Assembly: GCF_026283925.1 (NCBI RefSeq)
Contig: NZ_JAPDPF010000001.1
Coordinates: 496,001 to 560,000 of the forward strand
DNA: 64,000 bases
Source: Dyella halodurans
Lineage (GTDB): Bacteria; Pseudomonadota; Gammaproteobacteria; Xanthomonadales; Rhodanobacteraceae
Direction: 5' to 3'
In this document: positions 16,270-24,055 of the stretch, one piece after another
How positions within the stretch are numbered: the first letter of the stretch is position 1
Layout: every line of letters starts with the position of its first letter
Position numbers and translations under genes: made by a program
Notes under the pieces: generated by a model
What the model was told of the DNA's origin: nothing
What the model saw: the letters and a program-made list of their open reading frames with translations, nothing else
Database searches by the model: none

Positions 16270-16911
16270 CTAGCGGCCGAGCTCGCGCAGTTCGTCCGAT
16301 TCGACGATGCGCACACCGTTGCCGGGCGTGCTCGCCAGACGCCATAGCGCGCGGGCCACGGTAGCGGCCTCGATACCGCGCAAGCGCCCCGGCAGTACCC
16401 GCGAGAACGGGGAGGCGAGGACTTCACCCAGCCGAAACTCGCGACGCGCTCCCAGCAGCAGTGACGGGCGCACGATGGTCAGGCGGGGCCAGTTCTGTTT
16501 CTGCAGGCCGAGCTCGAGTTCACCCTTGGTGCGGTTGTAGAAAATCTTCGAGGAGGGATCGGCGCCCAGCGCGCTGATCGCCAGATAATGGCCTGCGCCC
16601 ATCGCAAGGCCGTGCCTGCCCAGCGCCAGCGGCCAGTCGTAGTCGACCATGCGGAAGGCCTCGCGCGAGCCGGCCTGGCGAATCGTCGTGCCCAGGCAGC
16701 AGAACACGGTATCGATCGGGCCATGCAGCTGGGTGATCAGGTGGCTGACCATGCCAACCTGGTTTTCCAGCTTGGGGTGTGCGGGGAGCGCGTGCCGCGT
16801 CGGCGCAAGCACATGGGCAACGCCGGGATCGTCCAACAGCAATGACAGAAGCAGCCGGCCCGTAAGGCCAGTGGCACCCGCAAGCAGAACTTGGCGTGGC
16901 GATTCCGTCAT
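16270..16911 (-). CDS. NAD(P)-binding Rossmann protein (atypical SDR)
   Basis: This 213-residue protein begins with the dinucleotide-binding fingerprint [14 protein letters not shown] and continues with [17 protein letters not shown] and [10 protein letters not shown], the pattern of small atypical SDRs of the HTATIP2/NmrA-like group. The Tyr-x-x-x-Lys dyad is represented by YNRTK. Substrate and reaction are unknown. It lies convergent to the NlpC/P60 gene. Confidence 0.83.
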   Translation of the reverse strand: MTESPRQVLLAGATGLTGRLLLSLLLDDPGVAHVLAPTRHALPAHPKLENQVGMVSHLITQLHGPIDTVFCCLGTTIRQAGSREAFRMVDYDWPLALGRHGLAMGAGHYLAISALGADPSSKIFYNRTKGELELGLQKQNWPRLTIVRPSLLLGARREFRLGEVLASPFSRVLPGRLRGIEAATVARALWRLASTPGNGVRIVESDELRELGR

Positions 16912-17081
16912 GCAGCCATTCTATGGTTGGTCAGGCCTTGGCAGTGGGTGGGTGGAACGTCACTGGGGTGCTTGCCCAGGCAAGCCGGGCCTCACCATCT
17001 TGCGACGATCGACCAGCGCCTGTGCAAAGTTTCCGTGTGGTCACCAGCGCTGCCTCCGTGGCGGTGTCGTGCCTGTACGGG

Positions 17082-17093
17082 TACGCTTGCGTA
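17082..17093. promoter_or_regulatory. Palindrome TACGCTTGCGTA, candidate operator
   Basis: A perfect 5-2-5 palindrome 24 bases before the rhomboid start codon. The identical 12-mer occurs once more in the window, inside a longer palindrome at 41290-41305, also in front of a gene. Two copies of one 12-mer palindrome in promoter positions suggest a shared repressor site, perhaps TetR-type. Confidence 0.4.
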
Positions 17094-17117
17094 GTTTGTA
17101 GCCTGGAATCACCCCGC

Positions 17118-17771
17118 ATGCCCTTCGATCTTCCCCCCGTTACACGCAACCTGCTGATCGCCAACGTGGCGGTGTTCCTGTTGCAGCAAGTGATGGGCGA
17201 GACCCTGCTGGTGCACTTTGCGCTGTGGCCCTGGGGTGCGGACCAGGTAGCCCAGGCCGGCGACGGCAGCATCGTGTCGGTCGGTTTCCGAGTCTGGCAG
17301 GTGGTGACCTATGCCTTCATGCACGGCGGCTGGACCCATCTGCTGTTCAACATGTTCGCGCTGTACATGTTTGGCGGGCAGATCGAGCGCCTGTTCGGCA
17401 CGCGCAACTTCCTCCTGTATTACTTCGTCTGCCTGATCGTGGCGGCGCTGGCCCAGCTCGCGGTGGTGCAGTGGTTCACCGGCGGCTTCTATCCCACCTT
17501 GGGTGCGTCCGGTGCCATCTTCGGCCTGCTGCTGGCGTTCGGCATGATGTATCCGCACGAGAAGGTCATGCTGATGTTCCTGCCGATCCCGATGCCTGCG
17601 TGGCTGTTCGTTACCGGCTACGCGCTGGTCGAACTGCTGCTGGGCGTGACCGGCACCCAGGCCGGCGTGGCGCACTTCGCCCACCTGGGTGGCATGCTCG
17701 GTGGCCTGGTGCTGATCCAGTACTGGCGCGGCAAGCTGCCGATCAAGCCGCAGCGCCGCCTCTGGCGCTGA
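17118..17771 (+). CDS. Rhomboid intramembrane serine protease
   Basis: A 217-residue polytopic membrane protein with about six helices. The rhomboid signatures are HGGWTHLLFNM (oxyanion/His region), the catalytic Ser131 in LGASGAIFGLL, and the catalytic His189 in HFAHLGGMLGG. It cleaves substrate transmembrane segments within the inner membrane. The ATG at 17118 was chosen because it starts directly at the family N-terminus (PPVTRNLLIANV); the frame is open further upstream without family similarity. The permease follows after 29 bases. Confidence 0.93.
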   Translation: MPFDLPPVTRNLLIANVAVFLLQQVMGETLLVHFALWPWGADQVAQAGDGSIVSVGFRVWQVVTYAFMHGGWTHLLFNMFALYMFGGQIERLFGTRNFLLYYFVCLIVAALAQLAVVQWFTGGFYPTLGASGAIFGLLLAFGMMYPHEKVMLMFLPIPMPAWLFVTGYALVELLLGVTGTQAGVAHFAHLGGMLGGLVLIQYWRGKLPIKPQRRLWR

Positions 17772-17800
17772 TCGCTCGCCTTACATCTGTTCGGCCACTC

Positions 17801-19183
17801 ATGACGCAGCACCTCCAGCGCCGGCTTACGCCGCGCCATATCACCTTCATGGCGCTTGGCATGGCCATTGGCGCCGGCCTGTTCCTCGGCTCGGCCGATG
17901 CCATCACCCTGGCCGGGCCATCGGTCCTGTTCGCTTACCTGTTCGGCGGGGTGATGATCTTCATCATCATGCGTGCGCTGGGCGAGATGACCGTGCACGA
18001 CCCGGTGGCCGGTTCGTTCAGCGTGTATGCGCAGCGATACCTGGGCTCATTCGCGGGCTATGTCACCGGCTGGAACTATTGGCTGCTGATGGTGGGCGTC
18101 GGCATGGCCGAGGCCACCGCGGTTGGCACGTACATGCACGCATGGTTCCCCGACTGGCCGCGCTGGATCTGGGTGTTGGGCAGCGTGCTCACCATTGGTG
18201 GCCTGAACCTGCTCACCGTCAGGATTTATGGCGAAATGGAATTCTGGTTCACCCTGATCAAGGTGTTGACCGTGCTGGCGATGATCGCCGGCGGCCTGTC
18301 GATGATCTTCCTGGGCTGGGGCAATGGCGGCCAGCCAAAGGGCCTGTCCAACCTGTGGTCGCACGGCGGCTGGTTCCCGCACGGCCTGACCGGCATGGTG
18401 CTGGCGCTGCCCGTGGTGGTGTTCTCGTTCGGCGGTGTGGAAACCGTGGGCATTGCAGCGGGCGAAGCCGCGCAGCCTGAACGCACGATCCCGCGCGCGG
18501 TGAACTCGGTGCTGTGGCGCATCCTGATCTTCTATGTGGGCGCGTTGTTCGTGATCATGGCGATCTATCCCTGGACGGGCCTCGGCACGCAGGGCAGCCC
18601 GTTCGTCACCACCTTCGCCAAGCTTGGCATTCCGCAGGCGGCGGGGCTGATCAACTTCGTGGTCATCACGGCGGCGCTGTCCGGCTTCAACTGCACCACC
18701 TTCAGCGGCAGTCGCATGCTCTACAGCCTGGCTGGCAAGGGGCAGGCCCCGGCGGCGCTGGGCAAGGTCAGTGCGCAGGGTGTGCCGCTGCGCGCGATCC
18801 TGGCGACGTTGGCGGTGCTCCTGTTCGCCGTGCTGCTGAACTATCTGCTGCCGGCCAAGGTGTTCGGCATCATGATGTCGATCCTGTCGTTCAACACGGT
18901 GTGGACGTGGACGATGGTGATGCTGGCGCATTTCAGTTTTCGTCGCCGCCAGGTCGCCGAGGGGGCTCCGCTGGGCGCGTTTCGCTTGCGTGCGTGGCCG
19001 ATAAGCAGTGTGGTCTGCGTGGCCTTCCTGGGCTTCGTCTTGTTCATGCTTGGCTACAGTCCCGATACTCGCGTGGCTCTTTATGTGGGCGCTGCGTGGA
19101 TTGCGCTGTTGACCGTGGCCTACGCGCTGTTTGGTGTGAAGCAGCGCATGCGCGTGCGTGAGGCGATGTTGGCGGCGGCTTAA
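17801..19183 (+). CDS. Amino acid permease (APC superfamily, AAT family)
   Basis: This 460-residue transporter has about 12 hydrophobic helices. The N-terminal motif RHITFMALGMAIGAGLFLGSADAI is the unwound helix-1 substrate site of APC permeases, and FGGVETVGIAAGEAAQPERTIPRAVN is the helix-6/7 signature of GabP/AnsP/ProY-type proton-coupled amino acid permeases. The specific amino acid cannot be read from the sequence. It follows the rhomboid gene by 29 bases and may be co-transcribed. A repeat-rich gene-free segment follows. Confidence 0.9.
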   Translation: MTQHLQRRLTPRHITFMALGMAIGAGLFLGSADAITLAGPSVLFAYLFGGVMIFIIMRALGEMTVHDPVAGSFSVYAQRYLGSFAGYVTGWNYWLLMVGVGMAEATAVGTYMHAWFPDWPRWIWVLGSVLTIGGLNLLTVRIYGEMEFWFTLIKVLTVLAMIAGGLSMIFLGWGNGGQPKGLSNLWSHGGWFPHGLTGMVLALPVVVFSFGGVETVGIAAGEAAQPERTIPRAVNSVLWRILIFYVGALFVIMAIYPWTGLGTQGSPFVTTFAKLGIPQAAGLINFVVITAALSGFNCTTFSGSRMLYSLAGKGQAPAALGKVSAQGVPLRAILATLAVLLFAVLLNYLLPAKVFGIMMSILSFNTVWTWTMVMLAHFSFRRRQVAEGAPLGAFRLRAWPISSVVCVAFLGFVLFMLGYSPDTRVALYVGAAWIALLTVAYALFGVKQRMRVREAMLAAA

Positions 19184-19204
19184 GGTGGCTAGCCGCGCGC
19201 TTCG

Positions 19205-19308
19205 GCTCCTTCTCCCCACCGGGGAGAAGGTTGGGATGAGGGGTGGGTGCTCGCGACACCGCGACAATTGAGCGTGGCCGCAAGGGTGCCGCTTACGCAG
19301 CGGGCGTT
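19205..19308. repeat. Tandem repeat unit 1 (127-bp period) with CTTCTCCCC-type hairpin
   Basis: This unit is about 93% identical to 19332-19435. It opens with a small hairpin (CTTCTCCCC/GGGGAGAAG), runs through GATGAGGGG and GTGCTCGCGACAC, and ends in GCTTACGCAGCGGGCGTT. The hairpin belongs to the CTCTCCCC/GGGGAGAG family also seen at 32.4-32.6 kb and 52.6-52.7 kb. Confidence 0.85.
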
Positions 19309-19331
19309 TCGACTGCCTGCCGACGGCTTGT

Positions 19332-19435
19332 GCTCCTTCTCCCCTTCGGGGAGAAGGTTGGGATGAGGGGCGGGTGCTCGCGACACGGCGACAACTAAGC
19401 GTGGCCGCTAGGGTGCCGCTTACGCAGCGGGCGTT
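19332..19435. repeat. Tandem repeat unit 2
   Basis: The second copy of the unit, offset by 127 bases, differs at scattered positions (TTCGGGG loop instead of ACCGGGG, GACAACTAAG instead of GACAATTGAG). A reverse-orientation partial copy lies at 19876-19941. Confidence 0.85.
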
Positions 19436-19459
19436 CCGAACCGCTGCCGCGGTCCGGGT

Positions 19460-19868
19460 CACTTTTCTTTTGCTGGCCCAAAAGAAAAGTAACCCAAAGA
19501 AAATGGCCTGAAGAGCTCATAGCATTACGTTGGATGCGAGCCTGACGGGCGTGGCCAGCCGGATAAGTGGCGGCCCATGGCCGCTACACAGCGGCTACAC
19601 CGCAACGCGCCGAGGCGAAGAGGGCTTAAAGCATGGGTGGTGTCGCGGACCACTGAACATCGGGATACCGCAAGCGTTTCGACCGTCTGCCAGGCCTGCC
19701 TTAAGTCCTCACCGCGTTGGCGCGTTGCGGTGTAGCCGCTGTGTAGCGGCCGTGGGCCGCCCGCCATTTGCTCGCCTCGACCTTCCAACGCTTCTATCCA
19801 ACGGAGTGCTACCAGCTCTAGAGGCCATTTCTTTGGGTTACTTTTCTTTGGGCCAGCAAAGAAAAGTG
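19460..19868. repeat. Large (409-bp) interrupted palindrome
   Basis: The outer arms 19460-19509 and 19822-19868 are near-perfect complements (CACTTTTCTTTTGCTGGCCC ... versus ... GGGCCAGCAAAGAAAAGTG). Further matched arms follow at 19520-19541 / 19789-19810 and at about 19569-19630 / 19695-19770 (core CGGCTACACCGCAACGCGCC and its complement). Only about 65 central bases are unpaired. No open frame inside shows protein-family character. This looks like a non-autonomous palindromic element, or the fold-back product of two head-to-head copies of an intergenic repeat. Confidence 0.85.
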
Positions 19869-19875
19869 ACTCGGC

Positions 19876-19941
19876 TGCCGGCAGGCAGTCGAAACGCCCG
19901 CTGCGTAAGCGGCAAGCTGGCGATAACGCTCAGTTGTCGCG
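19876..19941. repeat. Inverted partial copy of the tandem unit
   Basis: Read on the minus strand this gives GACAACTGAGCG ... GCTTACGCAGCGGGCGTTTC, matching the 3' half of the units at 19205 and 19332. With the palindrome between them, the whole 19.2-19.94 kb stretch is a symmetric nest of repeats. Confidence 0.75.
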
Positions 19942-20051
19942 CTAGGGCGAGTCCCGTCATGCCACCTGAAACTACTTTTGGGTAGTTCCAGGAACAGACG
20001 AGCGGGAGCCCTCGCAGCTCCCGCGACGACTCCCGACGAGTCAAAACGGCC

Positions 20052-22892
20052 TCAGCGCAGCGCCAGGAAATCCGGGCTGACGATAAAACGCACGGCATCC
20101 AGTCGCAGTCGCGCTTGCGGTAGCGCCGCCAATACGGCCGTGCGTTCATCGGCCACGGCGGCAATCTCGCTATCGCTGATCGCCGGATTGACCGCGCGCA
20201 TCGCAAGCAGGCGCGAAAGCTCGGCGTCGAGTGCTTCGGTCGCGTAAGCGAGAGCGTCGCTGACGCTGGCCTGTGCCCGCTCGCTGGCCAGCGACTCGGC
20301 CTTTTCCAGCATGGGCGGCACCAGCTTGGTGAGGAACTTGCGGTAACGCGGCACCTCGATGGTGCGGTCGGCGGCCTTGCGCAAGGCGATGTCGCTGGGG
20401 CGGAAGTCGGCGCGTTCGGCAAGCCGCGTGTCGACCGTAACGACCACCGGTTGCGTGGGCAGGAAGCGTTCGGCATCGAGCTTGCGATCGGCTACGCATT
20501 CCAGCAGGTAGACGGCCTGCAGCAGCGCGCTGCGCGGCGCCAGCCCGTCATCCACCAGGAACGCAGCATTGCCCTGCTCACTGGACAGGGCGAGATCCAG
20601 TGCGCCCAACACGATCGGATGATCCAGGCGCAACAGCGGCAGTTCTTCGCGTGCCAGTGCGACTTCACGTGCAAACGTGACCGCCTGGGGGCCCTCGGCG
20701 AAGCCGGGCAGGGCGTCGGTGGAAAGGTATTGCGGATCGAGCAGTAGTACCTTGCCGCCCAGCTCTTCGGCATGAATGCCGAAACGTTCCAGCAGGCCCT
20801 GGATGAAGGCGTCACGCGTGGGATCGTTGTCTTCGCGGGTGAAGGCCTGCTGCAATTCATCCGCATGAAGGTCGCGACTGGCGGCGAGTTCGAGCAGGTG
20901 ATCGCGGCCGCTGCGAATCAGCTCGGCCATCTCCTCATGGCTGGCCAGCGTTTCGGCCAGCAGCACATCGAGTTCCTGGTCGCGGTTGTCGTCACCGCGC
21001 GCATGCTGGTCGGCCAGTCGCGCCAGCGATTCGCCAAAGCGGCGCAGCAGTTCGCGGCCATCGGCAGGACTGGTGCGGAACGCATCCACACCTTCGTCGT
21101 ACCAGCGGGCCAGCACATGCTGAGCGCTGTCGGCCACGGCAAGGATATGGATGCTGATATCGTGTTTCTGCCCAATGCGATCCAGGCGGCCGATGCGTTG
21201 CTCGAGCAGATCCGGATCCAGCGGCAGATCCCACAGGATCAGCCGATGGGCGAACTGGAAGTTGCGACCTTCGGAGCCGATCTCCGAGCACAGCAGCAGG
21301 CGCGCTCCGTCCGGTTGTGCGAAATACGCCGCATTGCGGTCACGCTGCACGATGCCCAGGCCTTCGTGGAAGCGCGCCAGGCCGACGCCACTCTTCGTGC
21401 GCAGCGCTTCTTCCAGCGCCGATACCTTGGCCTGGCTGCGGCAGATCAGCAGGAACTTGTCCTGCGGGTGTGCTTCAAGCAAGGAGACCAGCGTGTCGAT
21501 GCGCGGATCGCTGGTGTAATCGAGCTCGATGGCCGGCGAGGGTTGCTGGATATCGGCATGGAACTCGGCCAGCAAGGCCTGGCGTCCATCATCGCTGAGC
21601 GTGTCGCCATCAAGCAGGTGCCAAATCGGCAAGCGCTTGGGGAAACCGCCGATGCTGGCGCGACGGTTGCGGAACATCGCGCGGCCGGTGCCGTGGCGAT
21701 CGATCAGCGCAGCGAGGATGTCGCGCGCATGCTCGGGCTTGCTGGTGTCGGCGAGCCGTGATTGCAGTGATTCGTCGCCGAGGAAGGCTTCGCGCAGGGT
21801 GGCCCGCTGCGCGTCGTCCAACGGCTGGCCATCGAGCAGGCGATCGGCAATCCTCGACAGGTTCTGGAACTTGTCCGACTCGGCCAGATAGACGTCCAGA
21901 TCGTGATAGCGCTGCGGGTCAAGCAGGCGCAGGCGGGCGAAATGGCCGCTGCGGCCGAGCTGTTCCGGCGTGGCGGTCAGCAGGATCACGCCGGGCGTGG
22001 CCGCGGCGAGTTGGTCCACCAGGGTGTAACGCGGGCTGGCGGCCTCGGGCGTCCACGACAGATGGTGCGCTTCGTCGACCACCAACAGATCCCAGGACGC
22101 ATCGCGCAGTTGCTGGGCGCGCTTGGGCGATTGTTCGAGGAAGGTGAAGTCGGCAATGACCAACTGCTCGTCTTCGAACGGATTGCGGCTGCCGTCCGAC
22201 TGTTCCAGCGCTTCGCAGCGCTCTTCGTCGTAGATGGCAAAGCTGAGGTTAAAGCGGCGCAGCAATTCCACGAACCACTGGTAGACCAGCGTGTCCGGCA
22301 GCAGCACCAGCACGCGCTCGGCGCGCCCGGTGGCCAGCTGGCGAGCAATGATCATGCCCGCTTCGATGGTCTTGCCCAGGCCCACTTCATCGGCCAGCAG
22401 CACGCGGGGAGGGCGGCGCGCCGAGGCAATGCCGGCCACGCGCAGCTGGTGCGGCACCAGGCCGATACGGGCTGCGCCCAGGCCCCAGGCCGGTGAACGA
22501 CGGGCATTGGCGCGACGCTTCAGGCCTTCCAGGCGTAGTTCAAAATGTGAAACGGGATCGGTGCGGCCACCGATCAGGCGGTCATCGGCCTGGCTGACGC
22601 TTTGTTCATCGTCGAGCTGGCCTTCTTCCAGCTCGCGGCCTTCACCACGATAGACCAGCAGCTCTTCACGGACCTCCACGCGTTCAACCAGGAAGGCAAT
22701 GCCCTTGCCAGCCACGCGCTGACCGGGGCGAAACTCCGCGCGCACCAGTGGCGCCGAGTCGACTGCATAAGGGCGCAGCACGCCCGCCTTGGCGAACAGC
22801 ACCTGCACCCCACGTCCTTCGACGCGCAGCACGGTGCCGAGGCCGAGCTCTGGCTCGGCGGTGGAAATCCATCGTTGACCGGGTACGAACAT
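20052..22892 (-). CDS. rapA: RNA polymerase-associated SNF2 ATPase RapA
   Basis: This 946-residue (E. coli: 968) Swi2/Snf2 ATPase recycles RNA polymerase. The N-terminus FVPGQRWISTAEPELGLGTV matches the RapA Tudor-like domain. The helicase core shows motif I ADEVGLGKTIEAG, motif II DEAH (VVDEAHH), LLTATP, and C-terminal motifs SEGRNFQFAH and QRIGRLDRIGQ. The ATG at 22892 aligns with the known RapA start; a GTG 12 bases upstream would add four residues. It is a single gene with repeats downstream. Confidence 0.95.
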   Translation of the reverse strand: MFVPGQRWISTAEPELGLGTVLRVEGRGVQVLFAKAGVLRPYAVDSAPLVRAEFRPGQRVAGKGIAFLVERVEVREELLVYRGEGRELEEGQLDDEQSVSQADDRLIGGRTDPVSHFELRLEGLKRRANARRSPAWGLGAARIGLVPHQLRVAGIASARRPPRVLLADEVGLGKTIEAGMIIARQLATGRAERVLVLLPDTLVYQWFVELLRRFNLSFAIYDEERCEALEQSDGSRNPFEDEQLVIADFTFLEQSPKRAQQLRDASWDLLVVDEAHHLSWTPEAASPRYTLVDQLAAATPGVILLTATPEQLGRSGHFARLRLLDPQRYHDLDVYLAESDKFQNLSRIADRLLDGQPLDDAQRATLREAFLGDESLQSRLADTSKPEHARDILAALIDRHGTGRAMFRNRRASIGGFPKRLPIWHLLDGDTLSDDGRQALLAEFHADIQQPSPAIELDYTSDPRIDTLVSLLEAHPQDKFLLICRSQAKVSALEEALRTKSGVGLARFHEGLGIVQRDRNAAYFAQPDGARLLLCSEIGSEGRNFQFAHRLILWDLPLDPDLLEQRIGRLDRIGQKHDISIHILAVADSAQHVLARWYDEGVDAFRTSPADGRELLRRFGESLARLADQHARGDDNRDQELDVLLAETLASHEEMAELIRSGRDHLLELAASRDLHADELQQAFTREDNDPTRDAFIQGLLERFGIHAEELGGKVLLLDPQYLSTDALPGFAEGPQAVTFAREVALAREELPLLRLDHPIVLGALDLALSSEQGNAAFLVDDGLAPRSALLQAVYLLECVADRKLDAERFLPTQPVVVTVDTRLAERADFRPSDIALRKAADRTIEVPRYRKFLTKLVPPMLEKAESLASERAQASVSDALAYATEALDAELSRLLAMRAVNPAISDSEIAAVADERTAVLAALPQARLRLDAVRFIVSPDFLALR

Positions 22893-23018
22893 CAGGGGGA
22901 CCACAAGCAGCTAGGACCGCCGATTATCCGCCCAGTGGTTGTGGATGCCTAGAGAAAATGGCCTCGATGACGCGCGATGGCTTGCCGACTCGGGTTCTCG
23001 ACCCGGGCCGGCATCGTG

Positions 23019-23621
23019 TTACGGCGTGCAGGCCGCCCCTACCGCCCAAGGCTGCGTGCTGGTGCTTCCCGAGGTGCTGAGGTCGAGTTCGATGCCCTGA
23101 ACGGTCGCCGTGCTGGTGCCGGTACCTGTGCCGTTGTCGCGATAGCAGGTGACGAATTTCAGTGCAGTGGCAGTCTTGGTGGGCAGTTGCTGGCCCTGCG
23201 CATCGAAACTGACGACGTCGTTGTTCGCCGTGTAGTTCGACTGCATCGAGACACCCTGGCGGGCCTGGGTGTAGCGCAGCAGAAGGTTGGTGGCCGATGC
23301 GCCACTGAAGGCGGTATTGGCTACCGCGCTACCGGGCGTGTAGGTGTAGACCATCCAACCAGTGTCGTACGTCTTCGTCGCCTGGCAAGTCTGGCCATCC
23401 GTGCTTGGGCAGACGGACACGACCAGGCCTCGACTCGCTGCCTCGGTTCTGGCGTAGCTCAGATCGGCCAGCAAGGCGTTACTGCTCGAGGCGACCTGGT
23501 TGCGGCGGATCGAGTCGCGAAAGGCCGGCACGGCGAAGACCGCCAGTATCGCCATGATGGCGAGCGTGACCATCAGCTCGATCAGGGTGACGCCTTTGGC
23601 ATGTGACGATATCCGCTTCAT
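23019..23621 (-). CDS. Minor pilin, GspH/FimT/FimU family
   Basis: A 200-residue pseudopilin with a class III leader cleaved by PilD (AKG/VTLIELMV, Glu at +5), a hydrophobic alpha-1 helix, and a GspH-type C-terminal domain (RNQVASSSNALLADLSYARTEA is diagnostic). It is the last gene of the minor-pilin operon. An alternative GTG start at 23630 would overlap the pilE stop (GTGA); I prefer ATG 23621. I do not see the C-terminal GRxR motif linked to DNA binding in FimT, so a FimU-like structural minor pilin is more likely than a DNA-uptake pilin. Confidence 0.87.
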   Translation of the reverse strand: MKRISSHAKGVTLIELMVTLAIMAILAVFAVPAFRDSIRRNQVASSSNALLADLSYARTEAASRGLVVSVCPSTDGQTCQATKTYDTGWMVYTYTPGSAVANTAFSGASATNLLLRYTQARQGVSMQSNYTANNDVVSFDAQGQQLPTKTATALKFVTCYRDNGTGTGTSTATVQGIELDLSTSGSTSTQPWAVGAACTP

Positions 23622-23626
23622 GGCGA

Positions 23627-24055
23627 TCACCAGCAGTTGCCGTTGGCCGTGGTGCCGGTCATCGACTTCAGGCCGGCGTTATTGATCGTCAACGTCAGGC
23701 AGGCGTCTTTGCTCTGCGAAGTCTGCGGCACCGCCTCCACCGTGAATGCCTGGGTAGATGTGGATGCGCTTGCGGGGATGTCGGCGATGTAGAAACCATT
23801 CTGCGACGTGGTGTTCTGGAAGCCGATCTTGGTCAAGGTGTCGTATTGGTTATGCGTGGCGTAGTAACGCTCCTCGGCGATCGCGATGCTTTGCAGCAGC
23901 TGCTGGCCTTCTGTGCGCCGGGCCCGAAACGAATAGCGCTGGTACGCCGGGATGGCGATGGAGGCCAGCACCGCAATGATGGCCACCACGATCAGTAGTT
24001 CGATCAGGGAGAAGCCCCGCGATTGCTTCAACGAGTTCCAGTTACGTGGCTTCAT
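23627..24055 (-). CDS. pilE: Type IV minor pilin PilE
   Basis: A 142-residue pilin with leader SRG/FSLIELLIVVAIIAVLASIAIPAYQRY (cleavage before Phe, Glu at +5), then a PilE-type globular domain (YYATHNQYDTL) and two Cys near the C-terminus (DACLTL ... NGNCW) that would close the D-region loop. The start overlaps the pilY1 stop by 4 bases (ATGA). In Pseudomonas and Xanthomonas PilE is incorporated at the pilus tip with PilV, PilW, PilX, FimU and PilY1. Confidence 0.9.
   Translation of the reverse strand: MKPRNWNSLKQSRGFSLIELLIVVAIIAVLASIAIPAYQRYSFRARRTEGQQLLQSIAIAEERYYATHNQYDTLTKIGFQNTTSQNGFYIADIPASASTSTQAFTVEAVPQTSQSKDACLTLTINNAGLKSMTGTTANGNCW

Noticed and set aside
17225-17800. Apparent long N-terminal extension of the amino acid permease
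   Set aside because: The open frame runs through the rhomboid gene in another frame; the permease family N-terminus begins at ATG 17801.
19205-19435. Tandem repeats considered as a CRISPR array
   Set aside because: Only two units of 104 bp with a 23-base gap, no short repeat/variable spacer pattern and no cas genes.
19530-19985. Open frames inside the 19.2-20.0 kb repeats
   Set aside because: They consist of translated inverted and tandem repeats (for example LPAGSRNARCVSG, HPNLLP), which recur in both orientations and are known annotation artefacts of intergenic repeats.
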